From assembly GCA_905221615.1 (NCBI GenBank), contig CAJNDT010006160.1, positions 62,001 through 126,000 of the forward strand: a stretch of DNA of 64,000 nucleotides, read 5' to 3'. Below, one piece after another: positions 1 to 10,265 of this stretch. The first letter of the stretch is position 1; each line of letters opens with the position of its first letter. Source of the DNA: Symbiodinium sp. CCMP2592 (taxonomy: Eukaryota; Sar; Dinophyceae; Suessiales; Symbiodiniaceae). A program made the translations under genes and the position numbers. Below the pieces are notes generated by a model that worked only from the letters and a program-made list of their open reading frames with translations, searched no databases and was not told the DNA's origin.

Positions 1-113
1 CCTCTTGACATAAATTCATATTCACATATATACACACCGAAGAGAACTCCCTAAACCCTACACCCTAAACACTGAACCCTAAACCCTAAGCCCACCTGGC
101 GGGGCCCTGCGGC

Positions 114-209
114 TCCAGGCGCCAGGGGCCTCTTCGCCTATGCCCGGTGCCGGCTGCGCTGCGAGGTTTTCGAGGAGTTTGAAGCCGGGGATTTCAAGGC
201 CACAATCGG
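114..209 (+). CDS. Candidate internal exon, unknown protein
   Basis: A GC-rich island between telomere-like tracts. On the plus strand one frame reads LFAYARCRLRCEVFEEFEAG without a stop. It is preceded by CTCCAG and GCCAG acceptor-like sites and followed by FK and a possible GC donor (TTCAAG then GC). The composition is protein-like, but the function is not recognised. The exact ends are guesses. Confidence 0.35.
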
Positions 210-459
210 ATTCGAAGCCCGTTTTCCTATGATTTTAGTGTGGCAATAAAAGTGCTTTTCTAGGGCTCTCCCTAAACCCTAAACCATGGGCCCAAACAAG
301 GCTCCCTAAGGGCTTGATTTGGGTTTTTGAGGCTTTGGCAGGCTCAGGGTTTGAGGGCTGGGCGCTCGGGATTGGGCTTTCAAGTTTTGGGGTGGGGTTT
401 GAGCATGAACCAGTGTATACATATACACACATATATAATACAATAAAAAACATAGACAT

Positions 460-484
460 GTGTATATATATATATATGTATATA
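460..484. repeat. (TA)n-rich microsatellite
   Basis: Alternating TA/GTATA tract in non-coding DNA. Confidence 0.8.
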
Positions 485-540
485 CCTCCATGATTTGAAT
501 AGGGTGCTGGGGTATAGTCGATTAGAAAATTCAAGGGGAA

Positions 541-785
541 CACCAAGGAGTGTGGTTTGCCGCGTCGTACGTCTCGAACCGCTCCAGTACGCTCTGCACC
601 CTCGACTTGTACGCCCTGTACTGCCTCATCGTCTTGTGTCAGGTCTGCGAGAGCCTTCGTGGACATTTCCCGCTTGAGCTTTGCGCTTCCGGTCCACTGT
701 TCACACATTGCCCACACTCCGTCCTCGACCGTCTGCTTGCTGTCGGAGCAGACTCGACATTGAGAGAAGTCTATCCATTTCACCG
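541..785 (-). pseudogene. Frameshifted gene fragment with CxxC and EDGVW motif
   Basis: On the minus strand one frame reads WIDFSQCRVCSDSKQTVEDG, then VWAMCEQWTGSAKLKREMST and KALADLTQDD. It then becomes unlikely. A second frame starting at about 630 continues MRQYRAYKSRVQSVLERFET YDAANHTPW and stops. The two halves look like one basic, helical protein broken by a single indel near 625-632. I recall similar CRVC...VEDGVW...GSAKLKRE sequences in uncharacterised Symbiodinium proteins, but I cannot verify that here. It is probably a decayed fragment of a repeated gene or retroelement protein. No start codon or promoter is visible. Confidence 0.5.
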
Positions 786-1925
786 CTCATCATCCCCAGC
801 AGGTCTCTAAACGAGATCGATCTGCTGGCCTACTGGGTCCCGCCGCCGCGTCTTCGGCGGCCGCATCACGCGCCTTCGTCAGCCCCTGCCGCCTGCGTGC
901 GAATGCAACTGCATGCAGTGGGATCGCATGCGTGAAGCTCCTCACACCGGCCTGTGGCTTCTTTTCGGCCAGTGGGGGAGTTTGCTTTTCAGGTTTCGCG
1001 CTTCAAGTGTCTCCAAGCTTCTGATTTTAGGAATGACAGTGTTATGTCAAGCAAAGAGGTGCGTCGCAGGAGACTGTGGAAGTGATGAGTTTACGAGGAG
1101 CAGGCTGTGACGAAAAGCGAGGATGGGGAGCAGTGGTGATCCGATAGAAGTTTCTGATGCTGCTACTGTTGCCACCACCACCACCACCACCACCTCCACC
1201 ACCACCGCCCCAACTGCCAGAAGTCGCAATGAACAAATGAGAACCGCAACAGCTTTTAATGGTGCCACCCCCGTCTCGCCGGAAGCCTGGTCGTAGTCAC
1301 CAGTGGGTGAAGAGTCCACCTCGGCCGGTGTAGGGGCGTAATGATTACTGTGGACAGCTGGCGGGTTGTAGGGTTTAAGATATAGAGTGATGGCGTGGAC
1401 TCGAGCCTGCAATCAGGTTGATGGGTATGCCTGGACATTGAATGTTCTACGCACTTTGGCGGTTGATGCCATGGGGCGTGTTGTCGAGTCCCTACTTGAA
1501 TGCGGTCCCCGATCCTACACCCGGAAACCTGAAACCCTCAAACAGCATTCTGCGTTTGCAGACTGGGTTTAGGGCACGTTTGCGCTGCTGCCTTGCTGTG
1601 CCAGTAAACACGGATCCATGTAGCTGGGTCTTGTCTTCCAAGGATTCAGAAAGATTTACTTTCTTTAGGGGGGTACTGTAAGGGCACTTCGGATTGTGCA
1701 GCAATCCTCCTGCTCACTGAGGCTTATAGACGATACCTTCGCTAATCAGATCTACTAATTTAACTGCAAACCCAGGCATAACTTCGGAAACCACGAACCG
1801 TGGCTATCCAAAACCCTGAGCGGTGCAGGAACCCTGCACCGCAAAGCTTCCGAAGGAGTTTCACACAAGTACCTGGCCGTCATATAGACCAAACTAGTGC
1901 GCCTACTGTATGAACCCCTACTTGG
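786..1925. other. Non-coding or unresolved stretch
   Basis: GC-rich DNA with no convincing frame. It contains a (CAC)n triplet run at about 1173-1208 whose translations are low-complexity only. From about 1700 it becomes AT-richer, intron-like sequence. Confidence 0.5.
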
Positions 1926-2048
1926 AGCATCATGGGACTTAGCAACTAGGCTTATAAACAAGGTAACTGTAAAGATATAGTTACTTGTAACCCCCATTAA
2001 GGTACTTATAATCTTGCTTACTAAGTCGCATGTCCCATGATCCTACAA
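1926..2048. mobile_element. MITE family C copy
   Basis: Palindrome-like element with ends GCATCATGGGACTTAG and TGTCCCATGATCC. It shares ends with the copy at 20478-20552. Confidence 0.5.
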
Positions 2049-2529
2049 TCTACAAGTAACTTTAAGCAGAAACAACAGATCTTCCAGAAGGGACTAGAAT
2101 AACAAGAAGACACCTCTGGGCCCCATGACTTGCCGCTGTGCCGGCATGGATGCGTAAGGCGACTCCTTGCGGGGTTTAGGGCTTCAAATTTAGGGCACAG
2201 GATTTACGGTTGGGGGCTCTAAAACCCGAAACCCGGATCCCTAAGCCCCTAACGAAGCTCTAAAACGCCAAACCCTGAACCCCCATCTGGCAAGAACGTG
2301 CGAACCCTAGAGCCCTTGAACCCCTATAAACCCTAAACCCGAGTCCCTCAAAAAAATCTTATCATTGCCTGTACTTCCTGTTCTTGGTTACTTTACAGGA
2401 AATCTGGGAACCTGAATAGCATATCGGCTTCTGATCAGTTTCGGGCGCCGGGGCCTTCAAAACTATGGAAAACGTCCCCTCGGCCCGGAGTGCCCGGAGT
2501 CTTCGGTCTTGCTTTTTCCCCTTCCTTCG

Positions 2530-2632
2530 GAGGCCCACAGGGTTTAGGGTTCAGGGTTTAGGGTTCAGGGCTTAGGGTTTAGGGTTTAGGGTTCAGGGTT
2601 TGGGGTTTAGGGTTTAGGGTCTATGGCCTGTG
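2530..2632. repeat. Degenerate telomere-like array (TTTAGGG)n
   Basis: Run of exact and one-mismatch TTTAGGG units with TTCAGGG variants. Confidence 0.85.
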
Positions 2633-3018
2633 GTTTCCATTGCAGTTCCATTTTTTGGGGTTTAACCTTGTTTTGAGGGGTTCGGGCTACGGGCTATGGA
2701 ATCCTGCACGAGTTGACTCGGTTTTGTTTGGGCCGCGGCGACGGGGGGCTGTATTATACCAGTATGTCTGGAAGGCATACACATGGTATTGTTTGATTGA
2801 TGAGGACCCCATGTTCCCCTTTGCCTTGTTTCAGCATGTTTCATCTACAGCAGCAACTGCGCATCTTGATGCTTGGTGGCCTGTGGGTTAAGGCTTTGGG
2901 GGCTTGCGGTTTTAGGCTTATAGGCAGTAGGGTTTAAGGTTCAGGCTTCAAGGGTTTAGGGTTTGTAAGTCATACTATTACCATTACTTACTGACCTATT
3001 CTGGATACTCCCAAACCC

Positions 3019-3765
3019 TTAACCCCGAACCCTGTGACTGCTTCTTGGCACCCAGTACGGTTGATGATAGAAATCCTGCATTACCCATAATAAGGAATAT
3101 ACCATAATTTCCATACCTTAGGGTCCTTAAGGTAATGCAGGATTTATATCATCAACCGGTAGCAGCAAAAAAGTAGCACAGCAGCAGTTCTTTCAAGGTA
3201 GACAAGCGAAGCTCCGATATGGGTGGTTGTCAAAATTAGGGTCCCCTTTTGGGGGTCCTTATTATAGTACGGCACCCTACATTTAGGGTGCCCAAAAAGG
3301 GACCTTCATTTTGACAACCACCCACATGATCTTCTCCTCATCTGGATTGATGTGACAAACCCTGAGACTCCAATATCCCTTAATTTAATTTAGGGAATAT
3401 TCCTTAGTTAAGGGGTATTGGAGTCTCTGGGAAATGATGTGTGCTTTCGCAAAGACATGATGGAAGAAAGGCTCTCTGCGGTGAACGGGTCGCGTTTGCT
3501 TGCCAGATATCCTCCGTGGGTGTTCAATGCGTTCTGGAACATCATGTAGTAGCTCATCTGGAATACGGTTGATGATATAAATCCTGCATTACCCATAATA
3601 AGAAATATACAATAAATCCCATAGTCTAGGGTCCTTAAGGTCATGCAGGATTTATATCATCAACCGTATCACCTGGAAGAGCGGTTGCCTCTGAAGGAGC
3701 CCCCAAAGGAGTCCGCAAAGGTCCACCTGCCCTCACATATCAAGTCTAGAACCCGAAGGGTCCAT
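3019..3765 (-). CDS. Coding island split by four MITEs (A2, F1, D1, A1)
   Basis: Read on the minus strand, five short coding pieces alternate with four MITEs. The clearest piece (3428-3553) reads MSYYMMFQNALNTHGGYLAS then KRDPFTAESLSSIMSLRKH. Removing F1 with one CAG copy joins it to RVCHINPDEEK. Removing D1 with one ATC copy joins that to IGASLVYLERTAAVLLFCC. Removing A1 with one TAC copy continues YWVPRSSHRV. The frame stays open throughout. The piece 5' of A2 (3669-3765) is open in two frames, one of which joins through a GT-AG intron (TTCCAG|GTGATA...TTCCAG|ATGAGC). The protein is not recognised; it has a hydrophobic, membrane-like stretch near its end. Splicing is inferred, not shown. 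Confidence 0.45.
3056..3161. mobile_element. MITE family A copy 1 (candidate introner)
   Basis: Terminal inverted repeats CGGTTGATGAT...ATCATCAACCG with inner GCATTACC...GGTAATGC. Flanked by TAC/TAC on the minus strand. Confidence 0.85.
3218..3327. mobile_element. MITE family D copy 1 (candidate introner)
   Basis: Inverted ends GGGTGGTTGTCAAAAT...ATTTTGACAACCACCC around a GGTGCC core. GAT flanks both sides. Confidence 0.85.
3365..3427. mobile_element. MITE family F copy 1 (short, candidate introner)
   Basis: Inverted ends AGACTCCAATA...TATTGGAGTCT with an AT-rich TTAATTAAGG-type interior. CAG duplicated outside the ends (minus strand). Confidence 0.8.
3564..3668. mobile_element. MITE family A copy 2 (candidate introner)
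   Basis: Family A ends TACGGTTGATG...CATCAACCGTA. On the minus strand it is flanked by TTCCAGGTGA on the left and TTCCAGATGA on the right, a 10-bp imperfect duplication that carries AG|GT. Confidence 0.85.
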
Positions 3766-3782
3766 ATATACTACTATTATGG

Positions 3783-3830
3783 AAATTAGGTCCCCAAAAC
3801 CATAATAGGGATGGCCTGTTGGGACCTAAT
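3783..3830. repeat. Hairpin element next to MITE E1
   Basis: Inverted repeat AATTAGGTCCC...GGGACCTAATT with about 26 bp between the arms. Confidence 0.6.
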
Positions 3831-3933
3831 TGGGAGTTTCCGAAAATAAGGGTACCACGTTTTGCAGTCCTTACAATAAGGATCCTACTATTTAGGGTAC
3901 CATGTTAGGGTCCCCTATTTTCGGAAACTCCCA
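3831..3933. mobile_element. MITE family E copy 1
   Basis: Ends GGGAGTTTCCGAAAAT...ATTTTCGGAAACTCCC. Interior holds GGTACC and GGATCC sites. Same family at 19031, 57039 and 61262. Confidence 0.85.
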
Positions 3934-4004
3934 GTTCCAGAAGGGTTGTAAAAAATGGACCCTCTGGGGAAGGGAGGCCCCCGGACCTCAAATCCATCCA
4001 ACAT
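3934..4004 (-). CDS. Candidate exon, unknown protein
   Basis: Minus-strand frame MLDGFEVRGPPFPRGSIFYN PSG, abutting MITE E1. A second frame (EVCWMDLRSGGLPSPEGPFF) is also open, so the frame is uncertain. It may be the 5' continuation of the split coding island at 3019-3765. Confidence 0.3.
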
Positions 4005-4374
4005 ACTTCAGGGTTCAGGGTTTTAGGGTCCCAAAGAAGCACAGAAGCAACAATTAGGATAGGGATATCCCATATAAACTGCCTTATAATGAAGCCCAAT
4101 AAGGTAGGGATATCCCCATAAAATGCTTATGCTTATGCGCTTTTGGGGTCCCTAAGGTTTCGGAGACCGAGGGGTGTGGAAGGGGGGATCAGAACCATGA
4201 TCCTAAAACAAGAGCACCGTAAACCCCTCCACTCGACCCAAACACCTCGCAACCCTAAACCCTAACCCTTGAAGCCTAAACCCTGAAATCCGTCAGCCCG
4301 CTATCTTGAGCCGAAAGACCGAAATCCCAAGACCGAGCCAGCCTACCGTCCTTTAGGGTTTATGGTCTCGCTTC

Positions 4375-4457
4375 CTTGCCTAACTTGTCTTGGGCCTTCT
4401 GGATGCTTTCAGGCCCCCAACCGTCCTGCCCGGGTCCGCCCCGTAGAGGAAAGGCCT
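4375..4457 (-). CDS. Candidate exon, unknown protein
   Basis: Minus strand. An AACCTCAG acceptor-like site is followed by AFPLRGGPGQDGWGPESIQK then AQDK, with GTTAGG or GAAGCG as possible donors. MITE F2 sits immediately upstream. Hydrophilic, helix-forming end; no family recognised. Confidence 0.4.
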
Positions 4458-4469
4458 GAGGTTGGATTT

Positions 4470-4563
4470 TAGACCCCTTAATTGAGGAATATGGCTTAAC
4501 TTATACAGAGCTTCATATTATGATTTAAGCTGTATTCCTTAATTAAGGGGTATTGGGCTCTCT
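4470..4563. mobile_element. MITE family F copy 2
   Basis: Arms GACCCCTTAATTGAGGAATA and ATTCCTTAATTAAGGGGTAT face each other across about 40 bp. Confidence 0.8.
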
Positions 4564-4602
4564 GGGGGAGTCTAGGGTTTAGGGTTGGGTGGCACCAGGT
4601 AA

Positions 4603-4711
4603 CCCAGAGCCTCCAAAACCCCTTAATTAAGGAATATACCTTAAACTATATTAGGGATCCTATTATGATTTAAGGAATATTCCTTAATTAAGGGGTTTTG
4701 GAGGCTCTGGG
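4603..4711. mobile_element. MITE family F copy 3
   Basis: Ends CCCAGAGCCTCCAAAACC...GGTTTTGGAGGCTCTGGG, with inner CCTTAATTAAGG on both sides. Confidence 0.85.
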
Positions 4712-4725
4712 AAGATGTTTAATCA

Positions 4726-4803
4726 AGCTCGGCGAGACCGAAGAACTGTTGCATAGTGTGCGAGAAGTGCTTCATGCCGGGCAAGGATCCCAGGATCTGG
4801 GGT
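4726..4803 (-). CDS. Candidate terminal exon, unknown protein
   Basis: Minus strand. A CCCCAG acceptor is followed by ILGSLPGMKHFSHTMQQFFG and LAELD, then TAA. MITE F3 follows directly. It may be a C-terminal exon with F3 in the 3' UTR, or an exon with an unrecognised donor. Confidence 0.4.
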
Positions 4804-5088
4804 CTACATTGTGACCTGGTTTTCTAGGACACAACCCACAAACACAAACTACGTGTAAAAAACAACAGAAATCCTGAAAAGTATGAGTCTCATATCCCTG
4901 AACAATCCGCAGGTCTAAACTCAATAACCCCTACAGCTACACTCTACACCAATAAACCTGCATAGACCGTCACTCCTAAACCCTGAATTGCTCTCACGGC
5001 ATGGTTGATGGCTTAGTTCTGATTTCTGACTGCTCGGCAGTCGTGCGTTTGTCGAACCTTCGTGCGCTCTTAGAGCGAGGCTTCGAAC

Positions 5089-5196
5089 CTGAATGCTTCG
5101 GTAGGAGAAGGGATAGCTGCGCCACACAAGGTGTTGGATTGCCTCTAGAGGGTCACGAAGGAGAGTGTCATGCAGAGTATCAAGCACCATGAACGG
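5089..5196 (-). CDS. Candidate exon, 36 codons, phase 0-0
   Basis: Minus strand. GCGGGCAG| acceptor, then 108 nt reading PFMVLDTLHDTLLRDPLEAI QHLVWRSYPFSYRSIQ, then CAG|GTTCGA donor. The length is an exact multiple of three and no stop occurs. The protein looks helical and globular but I do not recognise it. Confidence 0.5.
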
Positions 5197-5269
5197 CTGC
5201 CCGCAACAGCCTACACCCTTGAGCCTTCTTCCTTGCCCCAATACAAATGCACTATACGTAGCACCCAAT

Positions 5270-6660
5270 GACCGAAACCTTGAACCCTAAAATACGTTGG
5301 GCTCATGCCTTCGAGGTCAGCTGGGGCTTAGCTGCCAGGATGTCTCGGCCCGGCAAAATACGAAAGTCCTAAAACCGAAAGGCAGAGCTAAAGCTACTCT
5401 AAGGCACATGCGCCTGTCAGTATTCCTCTCTCAGGAAAATGCGCTAGAATTGCAGATTGTCCTGTGGTCGCTATAATAACATATATCTATACATGGATAG
5501 ATAGATAGTGTGTGTGTGTTGTCGACATCTAGACCTTTCCGCTGCTACACATGCTTGCATCCGAAATGACAAGCCTGCCCAATCCGCACACAAATTGAGT
5601 CCCGAATCGGATCGAACCTCTGTGTACATCGCGCGATGCGGATACGCCTGTGACCCAATGCCAGGGTTTAGGGCCTCGGGTTTAGAGTTTAGGGTCTCCA
5701 AGCTGGCGACCCAGTTCTTTTTCCTGCAGGGGCTTGGGATTCCCTGGCTCCTTCGTCACATAGTAAGGCCTCAAACCTTCGCCTGTCCTGAAGCATGCAT
5801 AACCCGAAATAAGGACGGTAACTATACGTCACTCACCACAACAACACTGCATCTCTTATCACCACTAATACTAGTGAGTAGTGTATCAGTGGTACAGCTT
5901 AGAAGAGTAATTGCTATCATCAGTATGAAGTCAGAACAACGGAACCGAAAGCTGATGGTAGCCTCTGGCTTAAATAAGACCTCCGCCGCCGAGACGCTTT
6001 GGGGCTGTCCTACAATAAGCGAGCCCCCGCACCGCCATTTCGGGCAAGACTCTGCGGGAGGCACTTAGGGCGCTTGGGGAAGACCGTTCCTCGAGAAACT
6101 CCAGATCCTGAGAGGGCTCCTTTTAAAGGGGCCTATAAGGATTACCATAAGGGCTACTATAAGGGTTACCATAGGGGCTACTATAAGGGCTTAGATGGAA
6201 TGTAGGGGCCTTAATGATTGGAGTAGGGCTCCTGAGCACTAAGGAGCAGTCCTTCCTGGCTTTTCGTTCAAGGACACCTGGGGTTTCTAAGTTCGCAGCT
6301 TGGCTCGGACGCCTCTCGGATCCTAAACTCCCTAAGCCCTGGAAAACCCTACAAGCCTGTAAACCCTAAACTCCCAAAACCCTATACAAACTTTACAGAG
6401 GACCTAGCCCAAGGCCTCCGGCATCGTCGATGCGCGGTCCGGCGCAGGCTGAAACCTACTCTTCGCACATTTTTGGAAATGAAATTGCAACTTTGAAGGT
6501 TTCGTTTACGGAGTTTACGGCCTAGGGTTTCCGGCTGAGGGTTCGAGGTTTACAGCGCCGTGGGGTGTAGAAGCCCGGCTGTATCAAGGTCGAAAGTAGC
6601 GATTGTCTACTGGGCTGATGGAACCCTGGGGTTCCTTGGGTACTTGTATGGGGTTTACCC
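5270..6660. other. Intron-like stretch without a firm gene
   Basis: Degenerate telomere units and a (GT)n run near 5509-5520. A GC-normal block at about 5520-6080 is open in several frames on both strands, including GIGSQAYPHRAMYTEVRSDS on the minus strand, and cannot be resolved. Short CTATAAGGG-type repeats lie at 6120-6190. Confidence 0.5.
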
Positions 6661-6669
6661 AGAGGCTCC

Positions 6670-6755
6670 ATAGTAGTTCCTATTTGGGATTACCTTATAG
6701 GGTTCTAAATATGATCCCCAAAAAAAGGAACTATGCCCATACTGCTCGGCGCAAG
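6670..6755. repeat. Imperfect palindromic element
   Basis: CATAGTAGTTCCTATTTGGG faces CCCCAAAAAAAGGAACTATG. MITE-like, seen once. Confidence 0.5.
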
Positions 6756-7308
6756 GTCCGCAGGCGTGCCGAATATGATTCTCTTTGGGATGGCAGCAGG
6801 GACGGCCACACTCATTAGCCAGTGTAAGCTGAATAGGTCGCAGTGATGCACACAAGGGAGCGATCTGGACGACGCTGGGCTTAGAGTTGTTGTTGCGAAA
6901 ATCAGAACCCTAAACCCTAAACCTCGAAAGCCTAAACCCTGAACCCTAAACGTTTTAGGTTTATGATTGCTCTGAATCTAGTTGACTGTTGTCCACCAGC
7001 GCTGGCTCTCAACTAGGTTTGAGGAAGCCCTACGAATTTAGGTTTACGGTTTAGGGTTCGGTTTAGGGTTTAGGGTTTAAGGTTTTAGGATTTAGGCTGG
7101 GGACGCGCACTCTTTTGAGGAAAGGTTTTCGATGCCAATCCGCAACAAAGAACCGAAGGAGTATCCCCCTGGAAGGCCTAATCTTGAAACGGTCTTGTGC
7201 TTAGACTTTGGTGCTCGGGGTTTAAGGTTAAGGGTGCAAAGTTTCGGGTTGAGAGATTAGGGTTCAAGGTTCAGGGTTGAAGGTTTGAAGGACAAGCACA
7301 AGCCTGGA

Positions 7309-7428
7309 CCCAAATCTTGAGTTGATGATAAGCCGGGGTACCAGCTTCGGCAAAATGGGGGCATAGCTGCCATGGCTTGCCAAAGCCCTAAATGAGGCTC
7401 CCCCCAAACAGCGCATAAGCAACAGGGA
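7309..7428 (-). CDS. Candidate exon, unknown protein
   Basis: Minus strand. CCTGCAG| acceptor, then SLLLMRCLGGASFRALASHG SYAPILPKLVPRLIINSRF, ending near GG|GTCCAG. Located 50 bp from MITE A3. The frame LVCVQADVRGIELSCSPCCL in another phase is also open, so the frame choice is not certain. Confidence 0.4.
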
Positions 7429-7482
7429 CTGCAGGACAACTCTATTCCGCGTACATCAGCTTGCACACAGACTAGGTGGGGA

Positions 7483-7587
7483 TACGGTTGATGATGTAAA
7501 CCCTGCATTACCCATAATAAGGAATATACCATAAATTCCATAGTTTAAGGTCATTAAGGTCATGCAGGATTTATATCATCAACCGTA
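7483..7587. mobile_element. MITE family A copy 3
   Basis: Full-length copy, TACGGTTGATGAT...ATCATCAACCGTA, with GGGA/TCCC extending the palindrome outside. Confidence 0.9.
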
Positions 7588-7721
7588 TCCCTGTAAAACT
7601 GATTATGCCCCTCTCCTCTTCGTGGCCCCTGGTTACTTTAGGGACTTATATATAAGTACCATAACCTTTAGGGTACTTATACGTCTACTCCCTCTCTGCC
7701 CCCTACTAAAACCCAGAAGCC

Positions 7722-7813
7722 CGAACCTTGGGTCCGACCGGAGACGGACTGACTCTGAGATCGCGGCTGCGGAGGCTCCGGCGGAGATACGCCGAAAGAG
7801 CCTGGACAGAGAG
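7722..7813 (+). CDS. Candidate exon, hydrophilic
   Basis: Plus frame SDRRRTDSEIAAAEAPAEIR RKSLDRE ends at AGAGAG before a TTTAGGG tract. Charged, helical composition. No clear acceptor. Confidence 0.3.
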
Positions 7814-7910
7814 GGTTTAGGGGTTTAGGGGTTTAGGGTTTAGGGGTTTAGGGTTTACATAGGGGTTTAGGGGTTAGGGGTTTAGGGATTTAGGGGCGGT
7901 TTAGGGCTTG
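7814..7910. repeat. Degenerate telomere-like array
   Basis: GGTTTAGGG and GGGTTTAGGGG units. Confidence 0.85.
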
Positions 7911-8870
7911 GCAATGCAATATAATTAGGTGACGAAATGTCCTCGAAGCATGCTGCAACTTGTTTAATTTTCACTGGGACACGGCTACGGTCAGCAATGC
8001 TTTGGTCACAGTATCTTTAGCTTGGGGCTTGATAGAAATATTTGCGTGTCGCACTGCGTCTTTCTGTCAACATGTCTCCTGTACGCACTTGACATGCTCA
8101 CCGCAACGTCTGTGGGACCTGGACCCTCATCTGGGACCTGGACACTAACTCCAAACCATAAACTGTGGGACTTCTGGGTGTGGGTGTCTGTGAAGCAAGC
8201 GGCGAGGACAAACAAGTGCCCCGCAAACCACAAATTCTACGCCCCAATCCCTGGACCCGAAAGGCCCCAGCAAACCCCGAGTAAGGGGCTGGGTGCCCAA
8301 ACCGGGAAGAATTTGCTGGTGAATGTAAGCAAGAGTTATGCTCAACCCTAAACCGGAGACTTGACGCCGCAGTCGCTAACCCTCTCGATTGCACATCCCA
8401 TCCACCACATGATCTAAACCCCACAGCCTGAAGCCGAAACTGATACTACAGGCTATGCACCGAAACTTAAGAAGTATAGTGTATGGAATTAGGCTCCCTT
8501 CCTGTGTCCTTGCTGTAAGAGTTGCGCACTCCATCAAAAAAGGGGCTTAGGGTGTTAAAGGGGTATACCAACTAAACCACACCCTAAAGACTCTTCACAA
8601 ACTCGGTTTGGGGTCCAGGGCTTCGATCTGGGAAACCTACCGTTAAGACTCCCCCGAACTCTCTTCAAAGCACGAGGAACGACCAAGGGCCGATTTCAAA
8701 TGAGGAAGGAGCTCGGCCTCAGACAGAGATTGAAGCATTGTTTATTCGTATAGGAGCGTTTTGTGAATAGTTGGGTTGGGGTTTGGGGGTATATTCTCGC
8801 ACAGCTATGCTAAAAGCTAATACCAAATGATCAGACACCTGTTCTGCACTTGTGAACCTTTCAACTTTGG
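7911..8870. other. Unresolved stretch
   Basis: Open frames on both strands at 8020-8424 overlap and none is favoured. 8640-8760 is open in two plus-strand frames. No RNA gene or repeat family recognised. Confidence 0.4.
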
Positions 8871-8934
8871 GTGTCACCCCGTCTGCTACTAGAACTCATT
8901 GTGATTCATGCCATTCTTGTTGTTGTTATGATTA

Positions 8935-9062
8935 ACATTACCATGATCATTGGCATTACTGCTACTGCTACACTGCTACTGCTACCGCTGTGGCTTCTGC
9001 TTCTGCTACTGCTACGGCTTCTGCTACTGCTACTGCTCCTACTGCTGCTCCTACTCCTACTT
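8935..9062. repeat. (CTR)n triplet-rich tract
   Basis: Interrupted CTA/CTG/CTT triplets. The Leu-rich translation is repeat-driven. Confidence 0.8.
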
Positions 9063-9174
9063 CTTGTCCTGCGCACACCACTGATACCACTAAAGCCCCC
9101 TCATGCTGCGGCTGAGTCACGTTGTACTGCTTCCTAGCAGAGAATTCGGCATCGCAAAGCGCTCGCAGAGCTAG

Positions 9175-9378
9175 TCAAAGGAGACAGGTCCAGAGAGAAC
9201 TCAATACCCCCATGGTCTACTTGGAGGTTCATGGGGAGTTAAAAGTGGGGTTATAAGTAGGGTAAGTATAGTTATAACCCATATTAGGGGCTTTATAACT
9301 CCTTTTATAACTACCCATGAACCTGAAGTAGGTAAGGCGGTATACACGTGATAAACGCTCTGGGTAGTAATCATACTT
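9175..9378 (-). CDS. Coding island split by MITE B1
   Basis: Minus strand. KYDYYPERLSRVYRLT precedes the MITE and MGVLSSLWTCLL then TGA follows it. Removing the MITE and one copy of a flanking ACC keeps the frame. The second part is hydrophobic. Protein unknown. Confidence 0.4.
9218..9330. mobile_element. MITE family B copy 1 (candidate introner)
   Basis: Ends TACTTGGAGGTTCATGGGG...ACCCATGAACCTGAAGTA; ACC duplicated on the minus strand. Confidence 0.85.
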
Positions 9379-9665
9379 GGGGCGTACAGTTTAGGGCAGT
9401 CAGGGCTGCTTCTGTCCGAGCCTTCAACTGGTTTCTGAAGTCCTGAACGGCTTTAGGTTTCTGCAGATGGGTACCGAAACAGCAGCCTGATACCAGAGAT
9501 TCCCAAACACTGCATCATGAGCTCTGTTATTCGGGGGTTTTACGAGAATGAAAGGAATGCGACAAAAGCAGCCCGCCACCCAAATAGCCCTGCCTGCTAC
9601 AACAGAGGGCCTCCACAACTAGAATATACACATACACATACATATATACATGCACAGACACATAC

Positions 9666-9777
9666 ATGTGCAGGACGCGTTCGGATCTTCTGAAAACCTG
9701 GAACGGTGTCCTGACCATCTTCGAATACTTCGACGTGACGTACATTGCCGCCAGTTTGAACCTCGGCAGGGACGAAG
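9666..9777 (-). CDS. Candidate exon, 37 codons
   Basis: Minus strand. GGCCTTAG| acceptor, one leading base, then 37 codons FVPAEVQTGGNVRHVEVFED GQDTVPGFQKIRTRPAH, then a strong CAT|GTATGT donor. The length (112 nt) fits phase 1 in and phase 0 out. Acidic/beta-like composition. Family not recognised. Confidence 0.5.
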
Positions 9778-9894
9778 CTAAGGCCACAGGCTCAATTAAG
9801 GAAGTTAGAGTTTGAGGTTCAGGGTTTTAAGTCTTGAGTAGAGTTGCAGATGGCGTCTACGGGCCACGGGGTTATAGGCAGGGATATGACCGGG

Positions 9895-9956
9895 ACATAC
9901 ATACATATGATATATGATACATTTATACATATATATATATATACATACATACACAT
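9895..9956. repeat. (TA)n/(CATA)n microsatellite
   Basis: Simple-sequence ATATAT and CATACATA tract. Confidence 0.8.
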
Positions 9957-10047
9957 GAAAACAACTTGTTAATGGACCGTTTAAAAAAAACACGGATATG
10001 CCTTGATCAAGGGTCGTTCGCTCCCGTGCAACTAGACCATGCCTTTT

Positions 10048-10265
10048 CTACACAAAGCAGCCCTGCAACTGAGGTAATGGAACGGGGCGATACTTTAGGG
10101 GCCTGAATAGGGTTTGGGTGGGCCCGTTATACGATATCCATAATAAGGAACCCTGAAAATAGTATTAGTAAATATTTCATTTAAGCCCCTATAGTACAAG
10201 CCGCTGGAGATCTCGTTAGGTACTTCCGCATATAGTTGCCGGTCAGACGGCAGCATGTCACGCAT
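10048..10265 (-). CDS. Coding island split by MITE H1
   Basis: Minus strand. MRDMLPSDRQLYAEVPNEIS SGLY is followed by the MITE, then RPVPLPQLQGCFV and TAG. Joining at the duplicated GTAY keeps one frame. The first ATG could be a start codon, since no AG acceptor precedes it. Confidence 0.45.
10091..10196. mobile_element. MITE family H copy 1 (candidate introner)
   Basis: Ends TTTAGGGGCCTGAATAGGG...ATTTAAGCCCCTATA; GTAT/GTAC flank it on the minus strand. Confidence 0.75.

Noticed and set aside
5508-6068. 186-aa plus-strand ORF
   Set aside because: Mixed composition including telomere-like sequence, and open on the other strand too; no splice-consistent reading.
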